Assembly (NCBI GenBank): GCA_946183915.1
Contig: CAMHDJ010000014.1
Coordinates: 1 to 50,703, forward strand
Source of the DNA: an uncultured Bacteroidales bacterium
GTDB taxonomy: Bacteria > Bacteroidota > Bacteroidia > Bacteroidales > P3
Length of the DNA: 50,703 nucleotides
Direction: 5' to 3'
Part shown: positions 8,476 through 15,063 of the stretch, piece by piece
How positions within the stretch are numbered: the first letter of the stretch is position 1
Layout of the letters: each line of letters starts with the position of its first letter
Program-made: the position numbers and the translations under genes
Notes under the pieces: model-generated
Database searches by the model: none
What the model was told of the DNA's origin: nothing
The model's input: only the letters and a program-made list of their open reading frames with translations

Positions 8476-9099
8476 TTAAAGTTGTTCTTCGATGGCTTTC
8501 TCAAAGTCTTTCGGCTCAGTGGTGGGAGCGAAGCGCATGACCGTCTTGCCGTCCTTGGCAATGAGGAATTTGGTGAAGTTCCACAGAATGTCGCCCTCTT
8601 TCTTGGCGCTCTTGCTGATGCCTTTCAGCATGGTGTGCGTGGCCTTGGCCTTCAGACCCTTGTACTCCTCGGTGGGAGCCTGGGCTTTGAGGAAAGTGAA
8701 CACGGGGTGCTCGTCGTCACCGTTGACGTCGACCTTCTTCATGATCTGGAAGGTTACGCCATAGTTCATGCGGCAGAAGCCTTCTATCTCGCTGTCCGTG
8801 CCGGGATCCTGCTCGGCAAACTGGTTGCAAGGGAAGCCGATGATGACCAGGCCGCGGTCGCGGTACTTCTCGTTGAGCTTCTCCAACCCATCGAACTGGG
8901 GCGTAAAGCCACACTTGGAGGCGGTGTTGACGATGAGGAGCACTTTGCCCTCGAAGTCCTTGAAGTTAATTTCTTTGCCATTGCTGGCAGTGGCGGTGTA
9001 ATCGTAAATCGTTGCCATTGTATTATTGTTTTGTGCTACCGCACGGGTGCTCACTAGAGCAAGCAACAATGCGGCAGCGATGGTTAATACTCGTGTCAC
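8476..9099 (-). CDS. Glutathione peroxidase family protein with signal peptide
   Basis: Reduces hydrogen peroxide and organic peroxides, in bacteria usually with thioredoxin rather than glutathione. The peroxidatic residue is Cys63 in NTASKCGFTPQF; the family motif GFPCNQFAEQDPG and the WNFTKFLI stretch near the end are intact. Start is assigned to the GTG at 9099, which gives a convincing signal peptide (TIAAALLLALVSTRAVAQ) and a periplasmic enzyme. An internal ATG at 9018 (MATIYDY) would give a cytosolic form of about 180 residues, the more usual length, and cannot be excluded. It lies 6 bp downstream of the ferritin-like gene and 15 bp upstream of ohrR, consistent with a peroxide-defence operon. 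Confidence 0.87.
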   Translation of the reverse strand: MTRVLTIAAALLLALVSTRAVAQNNNTMATIYDYTATASNGKEINFKDFEGKVLLIVNTASKCGFTPQFDGLEKLNEKYRDRGLVIIGFPCNQFAEQDPGTDSEIEGFCRMNYGVTFQIMKKVDVNGDDEHPVFTFLKAQAPTEEYKGLKAKATHTMLKGISKSAKKEGDILWNFTKFLIAKDGKTVMRFAPTTEPKDFEKAIEEQL

Positions 9100-9105
9100 T
9101 GTTGT

Positions 9106-9561
9106 TTACATCTGGCGCAGTAACCAGTTCTGGTAGCCCAGTTTGTCGATGAGGTCGAGCTGCTGCTCGTCCCAATACTGATCCTCTTCCTCGTCGGCCA
9201 GGTAGGCCTTGGTGATGTCGTAGGTCGTCGGGTCGTTGGCCAGAGCAGGCATCAGCTGATACAGTTTCTCAACGCCTTCGCGCTGCAGCTTGAGGTCGGC
9301 CTCGATGTACTGCTTCGGATCCTCGACGAGGGCGCTCTTGTGGCAGATGTTCACCTCCGGCGTGCAGCCGAGGTCCATCATACGGTTGGCGTACTTCTCG
9401 ATCCACTCCTGCTCCTCGGCATAGTGGTCCAGATACTTCTGACCCAGCTTCTCATAGCCGATCGATTTGAAGAGTAAACCCTGCATTTTGTGCACAAAAG
9501 AACTGCCCGAAAGCTCGTTCACGATCATCTGTGAGACCTGAAGTGTGGTGTTAAATTCCAT
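9106..9561 (-). CDS. Ferritin-like (bacterioferritin/Dps-like) protein
   Basis: A 151-residue all-helical protein of the ferritin superfamily. Carboxylate and histidine residues spaced as in di-iron four-helix bundles are seen: Glu16, the HYAEEQEW helix (residues 46-53) and the DEEEDQYW helix (123-130). Cys66 and Cys73 (C-X6-C between the helices) recall the cysteine pair of Dps-like thioferritins described in Bacteroides fragilis and archaea, but I cannot confirm that assignment. It would store iron and consume peroxide. First gene of the operon with glutathione peroxidase, ohrR and the radical SAM gene. Its promoter and an operator-like palindrome are visible just upstream. Confidence 0.8.
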   Translation of the reverse strand: MEFNTTLQVSQMIVNELSGSSFVHKMQGLLFKSIGYEKLGQKYLDHYAEEQEWIEKYANRMMDLGCTPEVNICHKSALVEDPKQYIEADLKLQREGVEKLYQLMPALANDPTTYDITKAYLADEEEDQYWDEQQLDLIDKLGYQNWLLRQM

Positions 9562-9593
9562 AATCTTAATGTTTTATTTGTTTATTAAATTAA

Positions 9594-9605
9594 ATCGTTC
9601 ACGAT
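9594..9605. promoter_or_regulatory. Operator-like site on the start of the peroxide operon
   Basis: Core ATCGTTCACGAT inside a longer stretch that matches the palindrome at 9666-9691 in most positions (AAATTA to the left, degraded on the right). It lies immediately downstream of the -7 box of the ferritin-like gene, over the expected start site, where a repressor would block transcription. OhrR from the same operon is the obvious candidate to bind. Binding is an inference. Confidence 0.5.
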
Positions 9606-9606
9606 G

Positions 9607-9636
9607 CAAATATACAACTATTATTTATACTACCAA
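9607..9636 (-). promoter_or_regulatory. Promoter of the ferritin-peroxidase-ohrR operon
   Basis: Minus strand: TTG (9636-9634), 19 bp, TATATTTG (9614-9607). Exact Bacteroidota consensus and spacing. The ATG of the ferritin-like gene is 45 bp downstream of the -7 box. Confidence 0.8.
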
Positions 9637-9665
9637 ACATAAAATGTGATATTTAACATTATTTA

Positions 9666-9691
9666 AAATTAGATCGTGCACGATCTAATTT
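9666..9691. promoter_or_regulatory. Perfect 26-bp palindrome, copy 1
   Basis: Half-site AAATTAGATCGTG followed by its exact reverse complement. It lies about 30 bp upstream of the -33 element of the peroxide operon. Identical to the palindrome at 9880-9905 and to the ones that end the dispersed repeats at 14303, 26179 and 35061, but here the rest of the repeat is absent. A 12-base core (ATCGTGCACGAT) differs at one base from the site at 9594-9605. Symmetry and size suit a dimeric MarR-type operator. Confidence 0.55.
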
Positions 9692-9879
9692 GATATTCTG
9701 TTGATTTTCTTTGGTTTGTTTTTGCCATAATTTTTCCCTGTTGTTAAAGGATTTCTGATGTCTTTAAATAGGAATTTTTTAATAATATATTAGTTTTAAA
9801 TTAGTGTAAATTATGAATTTAACTAGTGTTTGGATGATGTTCCTTTTGTATGGATCTAGGGCGAAATGTGGGTGTGATG

Positions 9880-9905
9880 AAATTAGATCGTGCACGATCT
9901 AATTT
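9880..9905. promoter_or_regulatory. Perfect 26-bp palindrome, copy 2
   Basis: Same 26 bases as copy 1, centred 214 bp away and about 50 bp upstream of the rRNA methyltransferase start. The 392 bp between the ferritin-like and methyltransferase genes contain only these palindromes and two promoters; the rest is AT-rich with no gene seen. Confidence 0.55.
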
Positions 9906-9941
9906 GAAACGCCTTTTTGCAGCCATGTAAATTTTATTGTG

Positions 9942-9949
9942 TATCTTTG
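9942..9949 (+). promoter_or_regulatory. -7 box of the rRNA methyltransferase gene
   Basis: TATCTTTG ending only 4 bp before the ATG at 9954. With the usual start a few bases past the box, the mRNA would be leaderless or nearly so. No well-spaced TTG upstream (nearest about 22 bp). Confidence 0.5.
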
Positions 9950-9953
9950 CACT

Positions 9954-10754
9954 ATGAATATAATACATATTAATACGCTCGAAGACGAAGCGTTGGCGCC
10001 CTATGCACGGCTGACGGAACGACAGTTGCAAAACACTTTGCATCCCGACGAGGGGTTGTTTATCTGCGAAAGCATGAAGGTGATCGAAGTGGCGCTGGCG
10101 CATGGCATGGAGCCGGTGTCGTTCCTCTGCGAGGAGAAATTCCTGCCAACGGTGCCAGATTGCGGCGTGCCTGTCTACACAGCCGAGCGTCAACTCCTGA
10201 AATCGTTGACGGGCTATGAACTATCACGCGGCGTGCTGTGTGCCATGAGGCGCCTCAAAAGGCCCGGAGTGGGGGAGGTGCTCGACGGGGCACGCCGCGT
10301 GGCGGTGCTCGACGGGGTGGTGAACAGCGAGAATACCGGCGCCATCTTCCGGGCCGCCGCCTCGCTTGGACTGGACGCCGTGCTGCTGACCCGCACCAGC
10401 TGCGACCCGCTCAACCGGCGTGCCTGCCGCGTCAGCATGGGCACGGTGTTCCAGCTGCCGTGGACATTCCTCGACAGCTACCGCCAGCTGAAGGACAGCG
10501 GTATGGCGGTGGTGGCCCTGGCGCTGACCGACCGCTCGGTGACTATCGGCGATGAACGGCTGAAACAGGTGGAAAAAATGGCCATCGTCCTCGGTAGCGA
10601 GGGCGATGGCCTAAGCGATGCGGTGCTGGGAGTGGCCGATTATGTGGCGCGGATCCCGATGCAGCGTGGGGTCGACTCGCTCAACGTCGCTGCTGCGGCA
10701 GCTGTGGCTTTCTGGGAATTAGGCAAGCCACCCGCAGGGCAAGCATCAGAATAA
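9954..10754 (+). CDS. TrmH/SpoU family rRNA 2'-O-methyltransferase
   Basis: A 266-residue SPOUT (knotted) methyltransferase acting on rRNA or tRNA with SAM. An N-terminal substrate-binding part (about residues 1-100) precedes the catalytic domain. The three SpoU motifs are visible: VVNSENTGAIFRAA, VLGSEGDGLS, and the knot strand SLNVAAAAAVAFWEL. The ATG at 9954 is preferred over an in-frame ATG 15 bp upstream, because that one lies ahead of the -7 box. The last 74 bp overlap the end of the convergent DUF4105 gene. Exact target nucleotide not predictable. Confidence 0.9.
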   Translation: MNIIHINTLEDEALAPYARLTERQLQNTLHPDEGLFICESMKVIEVALAHGMEPVSFLCEEKFLPTVPDCGVPVYTAERQLLKSLTGYELSRGVLCAMRRLKRPGVGEVLDGARRVAVLDGVVNSENTGAIFRAAASLGLDAVLLTRTSCDPLNRRACRVSMGTVFQLPWTFLDSYRQLKDSGMAVVALALTDRSVTIGDERLKQVEKMAIVLGSEGDGLSDAVLGVADYVARIPMQRGVDSLNVAAAAAVAFWELGKPPAGQASE

Positions 10755-11856
10755 CAGGCAGGATGGCGACCGAAAGGCCGCACACAATGACCCACACGGC
10801 GGCCACAGCGAAGCAGACTTCTTGCAGCCAGAGGCTCCACTGGGGACTGCGGCGCAGCCGGATGGCAATCAGCAACAGCAGGGGGGAGGCCCAGAGGATA
10901 TTCAGGTTCCAACGGGTGCACCAGTGGTCGGTGCCGAACCACATGAAGCACAAGAACAGCCCCACCAGCCCTGCCAGGACGAATAGCACGCAGTCCATCC
11001 AGGGACGCCACCAGCCTCGCCACGTGGCGATGGCCGTCAGGGCCAGCAGCAGGGCGAAGACCACCAGCGGCGGGAAGCTGCGATGCAGCGGCTCGCGGTG
11101 GTCTCGCAAGTACTGACGTGTGGCGGCCGTCAGCGGCTGGCCGTCACGTGTGGCGTCGGCGTAGAGTTGCATCATGACCAGTGGGTGGAACATGGCCTCG
11201 CGGCTGTCGGTGCGATGGTCGGCCGGCAGACCCAGCAGCAGGTCGACTCCGAGGGTCCACCACTCGAGCCGTCCCCCGGCGGTGGAGCGGTGCACCATGT
11301 GCCGGTAGCTCTCCGGCTTCCACCCCCCGGTCGCCATTTCCCGCTTTCCGCAAGCGCTTTCTACCATGTCGCGCACACGCGTGGCACAGTTGTCGCGGAA
11401 GAAGTCGTAGCGATAGTAGCGGTTTTCGGGCAGGTAGTTCCACTCCAGCATCAGGAGGAGGTTGGACACCTCCTGCGGCGTGAGGTCGAGCCGCTGCTCC
11501 CACACGGCGCGCCGCTCGTAGTCGTAGGTGGCCATGAAGCGGTCGAAGGGTGTGCGGCTGAGGCAGTAGTCCATCATGCCGCGGGCAAAGTTCCAGTAGA
11601 AATGGGGCGTGTCGAAGTCGAAGGTGCCGTAGTTGTAGGCCACGTCGATGCCGCGGGTGGAATCCTGGATGCGGATGGCGGAGTGGCCGAAGGCAAGGTA
11701 GAACTCGTTGCCGGCACCGCAGGTGATGAGGCTGGCGGAGGCGCTGTCGCTCAGCGGCAGCGGCTGGGTCTGGGCCTGCGCAGAACCCATAAGACTTATA
11801 AGCCCGATAAGTGCTATAAGTCCCAAGTGCTTTCCTCTGGATGCTCTCTGTTTCAT
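10681..11856 (-). CDS. DUF4105 membrane protein
   Basis: A 391-residue Bacteroidota protein of unknown function. A signal peptide is followed by the DUF4105 domain (ITCGAGNEFYLAFGHSAIRIQD, YDFFRDNCATRVRD: Cys, His and Asn residues resembling cysteine-peptidase-like or lipoprotein-handling folds), then several hydrophobic segments after about residue 265. The signal-peptide core (GLIALIGLISLMG) is encoded by four 9-bp units at 11785-11820 related to CTTATAAGT, the same repeat that interrupts hemW. The ATG at 11856 overlaps the mscS stop as ATGA. Third gene of a hydrolase-mscS-DUF4105 operon. Its tail overlaps the convergent methyltransferase gene by 74 bp. Confidence 0.85.
   Translation of the reverse strand: MKQRASRGKHLGLIALIGLISLMGSAQAQTQPLPLSDSASASLITCGAGNEFYLAFGHSAIRIQDSTRGIDVAYNYGTFDFDTPHFYWNFARGMMDYCLSRTPFDRFMATYDYERRAVWEQRLDLTPQEVSNLLLMLEWNYLPENRYYRYDFFRDNCATRVRDMVESACGKREMATGGWKPESYRHMVHRSTAGGRLEWWTLGVDLLLGLPADHRTDSREAMFHPLVMMQLYADATRDGQPLTAATRQYLRDHREPLHRSFPPLVVFALLLALTAIATWRGWWRPWMDCVLFVLAGLVGLFLCFMWFGTDHWCTRWNLNILWASPLLLLIAIRLRRSPQWSLWLQEVCFAVAAVWVIVCGLSVAILPVILMLALRVACLIPRKPQLPQQRR
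11785..11820 (-). repeat. 9-bp tandem repeat in the DUF4105 signal peptide
   Basis: Four 9-bp units on the coding strand: CTTATAGCA, CTTATCGGG, CTTATAAGT, CTTATGGGT. They read in frame as (L-I/M-x) triplets and form the hydrophobic core of the signal peptide. The same unit type occurs at 24179-24223. Confidence 0.8.
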
Positions 11857-12935
11857 TTGGCGGCGACGGTTACTTCTTCGGCCAGGGCGGTGCGGGCGGC
11901 CTCGGCGCGCGTCTGCATGTGGATGGGTTCGCCGGTGCGACCCTGATGCACGGTGACCTGCGGGAAGGGAATCTCGATACCGGCGTTGTTGAAGGCGATG
12001 TAGATGTCCTCGCGGATGTCGATCCAGAGGTCCCAGTATTCCTCGACGGTGGTCCAGAGCCAGAGGGTGATGTCGACCGAGCTGGTGTTCAGTTCGCTGA
12101 CGGCGATGGTGGGCTTCTTGTAGTCCCAGTGGATCCGCTTGTCGGCGTTGACCACCTCCCAAAGCACCTCTTTGGCCTTCTTGAGGTCGGTACCGTAGGC
12201 CACCGACGCCACCACGTCGAGGCGTATCTGCGGCTCTTTGGTGTGGTTGATCAGGCTCTTGGTGGCCAGGTCGCTGTTGGGAATGATGATGATGCGGCCG
12301 TTGAAGGGGCGCATGATGGTGTGGAAGATGCGGATTTCCATGATATAGCCTTTGTAGGAGCCGCATTCGATGTAGTCGCCCACCTTAAAGGGTTTCATCA
12401 GCAGGATGATCACGCCGCCGGCGAAGTTCTGCAGCGTGCCCTGCAGGGCCATACCGATGGCCAGACCCATAGCACCCAGCAGCGCGATGAAGGAGGTGGC
12501 CTTGATGCCGATGACGTCCATGGCCATGATGAGGATCATGGCTTTCAGCAGTACGTCGGCCAGCGAGCCGAGGAAGGTCTTGAGGCTCGGCTCAGCACCG
12601 CGCCGCTCGAGGCCGCGCACGATGACCTTCTTCAGCCATTTGGCCAGCTTCATGCCCAGCCACAGGATGAGGATGGCGGCGATCAGTTTGGGCAGGAAGG
12701 CCACCGAGAGCTCGGTGAGTTGTTGCAGGCTGTCTTTGAAGAAGGTGTTTTCGCCCGTCACCACGGCCTTGAGGTCGGTGATGTCCATGTTCTTGATGCT
12801 GTCGCTCATGGCGCGCGAGATGCTGTCTTGTGCTTTGACCATCTGGCCGAATTCGTCCTTCGGCTGCAGGCTGTCGGGCGGTGCCCCTGCCGCCGCTGCC
12901 AGCAGCACGGGGGTCTTGTCGTCTAGTAGTATCAT
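11853..12935 (-). CDS. Small-conductance mechanosensitive channel (MscS family)
   Basis: A 360-residue inner-membrane channel that opens on osmotic downshock. An N-terminal extension (residues 1-80) with a hydrophobic start may be exported. Transmembrane segments follow at roughly 80-100, 125-145 and 150-180. The pore helix is the glycine/alanine-rich stretch LGAMGLAIGMALQGTLQNFAGGV, followed by the MscS beta domain (FKVGDYIECGSYKGYIMEIRIFHTIM, IIPNSDLATKSLINHT). Start ATG at 12935. It lies 38 bp downstream of the lipoprotein hydrolase and overlaps DUF4105 by 4 bp. Confidence 0.93.
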   Translation of the reverse strand: MILLDDKTPVLLAAAAGAPPDSLQPKDEFGQMVKAQDSISRAMSDSIKNMDITDLKAVVTGENTFFKDSLQQLTELSVAFLPKLIAAILILWLGMKLAKWLKKVIVRGLERRGAEPSLKTFLGSLADVLLKAMILIMAMDVIGIKATSFIALLGAMGLAIGMALQGTLQNFAGGVIILLMKPFKVGDYIECGSYKGYIMEIRIFHTIMRPFNGRIIIIPNSDLATKSLINHTKEPQIRLDVVASVAYGTDLKKAKEVLWEVVNADKRIHWDYKKPTIAVSELNTSSVDITLWLWTTVEEYWDLWIDIREDIYIAFNNAGIEIPFPQVTVHQGRTGEPIHMQTRAEAARTALAEEVTVAAK

Positions 12936-12973
12936 TGTCGTTTGTTTGTTTTGTTGTTCTGGATCGGGAGGGT

Positions 12974-14176
12974 TTACATGATGCTCCAGGGCTCGATGCC
13001 GAGGATGTCGCAGACCAGATCGCGGGTGTGCACGATGAAGTAGAGGGCGCCGCTCTCGTGGGCGGGCAGGGCGGCCGACGAGCCGTAGTCGGCCACGTCG
13101 AGCGTCACATTGCTCACGCCGTGCGCCGTCAGGTAGCGGTACATGTTCTCCGTGTTCTCCACCGGCACGGTGATGTCCTGTGTGTTGTGGAAGAGCACGA
13201 TGCGCTCGTCGCCGCGCGGCGACCAGCCCTGGCAGAGGTTGTCGGTCTGCATGGCCCCGAGGAAGCGCTGCGAGAGGGCGCTCGAGGTGTCGAGCATGGA
13301 GGGTGTCACATAGTCCGACACGCGCAGCGACCCTACCAGCGAGTCGATCTGTTCGCGCGTGTAGCGCTTGCTGAGCACCCACTCGTCGATGTGGCTCAGC
13401 ACCGGCTCGATGAACACCTCGTCGCGGCGGGCGCCGAGGCCGAAGTATTCGTTGTAGGAGAGCAGCACACTGATCACCGTGCTGGGCATGCCCGCCACGG
13501 TGTCGACCAGGAAGCGGCTGTAGGTGGCCGGAATGTCGTAGGAGCCCGCGCCGGCCATCGTGCAGGTGATGTCGAGGTCCGGGTAGCGCTCGGCCACCAG
13601 CCGCACCACCCCCATCGAGGTCTGGCCCCCTTGCGAGTAGCCGACGTTGAACAGGCGATCCTCCCAGCGGTAACCCATCGCGGCCAGCAGCTCGCGTGCC
13701 GCCAGCAGGGCGTCGACGCTGGCCTGCGCGTTGACGGCCGAGATGCAATAGGCCTGATGCTCATGCTCGGTGACGCCGAAGCCGTAGTAGTCGGCCGAGA
13801 CGGTGATCATCGGGCTGCGAGCCAGCACCTTCTGCACCGTCAGGTCGCCCCGCGTCGGGCACTGGTCGGCCCGGTAGACGGTGAAGTGGTTGTATAGCAC
13901 CAACGCCGGTGCCGCCGACTGCCGCCCCACGCCGTCGCCCATTGTGATCGTGCCCGACAGCATCACCGGCTCCCCGTAGGGGTCGGTCGAGGGGTAGACG
14001 TAGTTGTACGCCATCATGTGGTCGGCCGCATAGTAGACGGAGTCGGTTATGCGCGCCGCGCCCATCGCCATGCCGGGGCCGGGTTGAGGCTCGGCCTCCT
14101 CGCGCTGGCACGACGCTACGGCTGTGGAAATCAGCACGCAGGCGGCAATCATCCAAAGGATATACTTCCGTTTCAT
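12974..14176 (-). CDS. Lipoprotein alpha/beta hydrolase (secretory-lipase-like)
   Basis: A 400-residue lipoprotein: signal peptide with lipobox TAVASC (Cys24), then an alpha/beta-hydrolase fold. The nucleophile elbow is GYSQGGQ at about residue 200, preceded by the oxyanion-hole region HFTVYRADQ and MITVSADYYGFG. A late Asp (HNTQDITVPV) and His (FIVHTRD or PAHESG) could complete the triad. This organisation fits bacterial secretory lipases and esterases; substrate unknown. Probably anchored in the outer membrane, facing either side. First gene of the hydrolase-mscS-DUF4105 operon, with a TATTTTTG box 29 bp upstream of the ATG at 14176. Confidence 0.8.
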   Translation of the reverse strand: MKRKYILWMIAACVLISTAVASCQREEAEPQPGPGMAMGAARITDSVYYAADHMMAYNYVYPSTDPYGEPVMLSGTITMGDGVGRQSAAPALVLYNHFTVYRADQCPTRGDLTVQKVLARSPMITVSADYYGFGVTEHEHQAYCISAVNAQASVDALLAARELLAAMGYRWEDRLFNVGYSQGGQTSMGVVRLVAERYPDLDITCTMAGAGSYDIPATYSRFLVDTVAGMPSTVISVLLSYNEYFGLGARRDEVFIEPVLSHIDEWVLSKRYTREQIDSLVGSLRVSDYVTPSMLDTSSALSQRFLGAMQTDNLCQGWSPRGDERIVLFHNTQDITVPVENTENMYRYLTAHGVSNVTLDVADYGSSAALPAHESGALYFIVHTRDLVCDILGIEPWSIM

Positions 14177-14204
14177 AGGCAACGTTGGCTCTTTTTTCGG
14201 GCTG

Positions 14205-14212
14205 CAAAAATA
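14205..14212 (-). promoter_or_regulatory. -7 box of the hydrolase-mscS operon
   Basis: TATTTTTG on the minus strand, 28 bp before the ATG at 14176. No exact TTG at the right distance, so support is moderate. Confidence 0.5.
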
Positions 14213-14302
14213 CAAAAATAAATCCATACCGCTGAAAAAACTTCGCCCAAGTGTACCCGTTCCGCTCCCGACACGTACCTGTTCCACATCCGTTCCGACC
14301 CC

Positions 14303-14492
14303 CTCAACTCCCTGGTGTTTCCCTGATGACTCCCTGATGACTCCCTGATGACTCTCTTAAAACCAGGGTGAAACCCCCAATTTTACTGGGATTTTGCTCG
14401 GTTTCAAGCAAGGATTGCACACTTTCGAAGAGTCAAATGCTTCGTTTCGAATGGTTTAAAGGTGAAAATTAGATCGTGCACGATCTAATTTT
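14303..14492 (-). repeat. Dispersed 190-bp palindrome-to-11-mer element, copy A
   Basis: Oriented on the minus strand it begins with the 26-bp palindrome (14466-14491), continues through a diverged middle, and ends with TTTTAAGAGAG and three or more units of GAGTCATCAGG. Aligns over its length with copies B (26179), C (35061) and D (41031). The middle hairpin of the other copies (CAGGGCAAGGATTTTGCCCTG type) is mostly lost here, so this is the most diverged copy. It lies between the hydrolase promoter and the methyltransferase island. Confidence 0.85.
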
Positions 14493-14758
14493 TTAACGCA
14501 ATTTAACTAAAAAGAGCCGTTCGGCCCCCGGAGGGGCACCGGTGTTCCATTGGTTCCCATCCGGGGGTATGCCGAGGGCCTATTGAAGACCTTTTGAAGG
14601 CCTATTACTGGATTGGCGAGACAGGAATATCTACACCCTCTTTTTCCTGAACACGAATGGCACGCATAGCACGAATAATTCGTTGGATTTGTCCGATTCG
14701 TGTTCGTTTTCATTCAACGCGAATTACCGTAAATGACCGTGAATTTCCGTTAATTATT
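14493..14758. other. Intergenic stretch with short degenerate repeats, no gene seen
   Basis: Contains repeated GGCCTATTGAAG-like pieces (about 14575-14610) and CACGAAT-type units (about 14650-14710). No open frame here has recognisable protein features. Confidence 0.5.
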
Positions 14759-14788
14759 TTGCCGGTTTAAATAATATTCGTATTTTTG
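14759..14788 (+). promoter_or_regulatory. Promoter of the structured RNA upstream of the methyltransferase
   Basis: TTG (14759-14761), 19 bp, TATTTTTG (14781-14788): exact Bacteroidota consensus. There is no ORF start for 275 bp downstream, which argues for a long leader or a separate RNA. Confidence 0.75.
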
Positions 14789-14794
14789 CACTTG

Positions 14795-14984
14795 CTTTCG
14801 AGAGCGAAAGCTGTAAGCAAGAAAAGCATTTGCTTATTCGGAGAACGTCCTTGAAGTTTGGCCACAGATAGACGATTATACGGAATAAAGCAGATGTCCA
14901 CTTATGTGGACTTCTGAATTGTCTGTATAATCGGGTTAGGCCAAACACCCAAGGACGTGGACAAGGAAGATGTCCACGTTTTTT
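14795..14984 (+). ncRNA. Structured RNA or leader of the EcoRI-type methyltransferase gene
   Basis: Four nested perfect helices follow the promoter: P1 14845-14853 with 14950-14958 (9 bp), P2 14856-14863 with 14939-14946 (8 bp), P3 14873-14881 with 14925-14933 (9 bp), and a hairpin 14896-14901 with 14906-14911 (loop TTAT). An intrinsic terminator follows at 14955-14984 and shares bases with P1. The stretch 14930-14950 can pair instead with 15055-15065 (11 bp, including the AT of the methyltransferase start) and with 14999-15008 (10 bp). No known RNA family recognised. It could act as a cis attenuator or as a short RNA controlling methyltransferase translation. A DNA element with palindromic ends is the alternative. 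Confidence 0.55.
14955..14984 (+). terminator. Intrinsic terminator in the methyltransferase leader
   Basis: Nine-base-pair stem (14955-14963 with 14971-14979), 7-nt loop, then six Ts. Its left arm overlaps the right arm of helix P1, so the two folds compete. The sequence of its right arm (GATGTCCAC) also occurs upstream at 14893-14901, which could act as an antiterminator strand. Confidence 0.75.
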
Positions 14985-15063
14985 ATGCCTCATGGGCCGG
15001 GTGTTTGGGTTAGCTGCGCGTTCTCAATATTAATAACAGAACGTACACCAACAACCTAACCCG

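Noticed and set aside
14507-14713. Small minus-strand ORF (68 codons) between repeat copy A and the structured RNA
   Set aside because: Composition follows the repeats beneath it, with no signal peptide, domain or promoter.
14935-15060. Integron attC site: GTTAGGC at 14935 and ACCTAAC at 15054 match the core-site consensus
   Set aside because: The order is reversed relative to attC (RYYYAAC should come first, GTTRRRY last) on both strands, and no integrase gene or cassette array is present.
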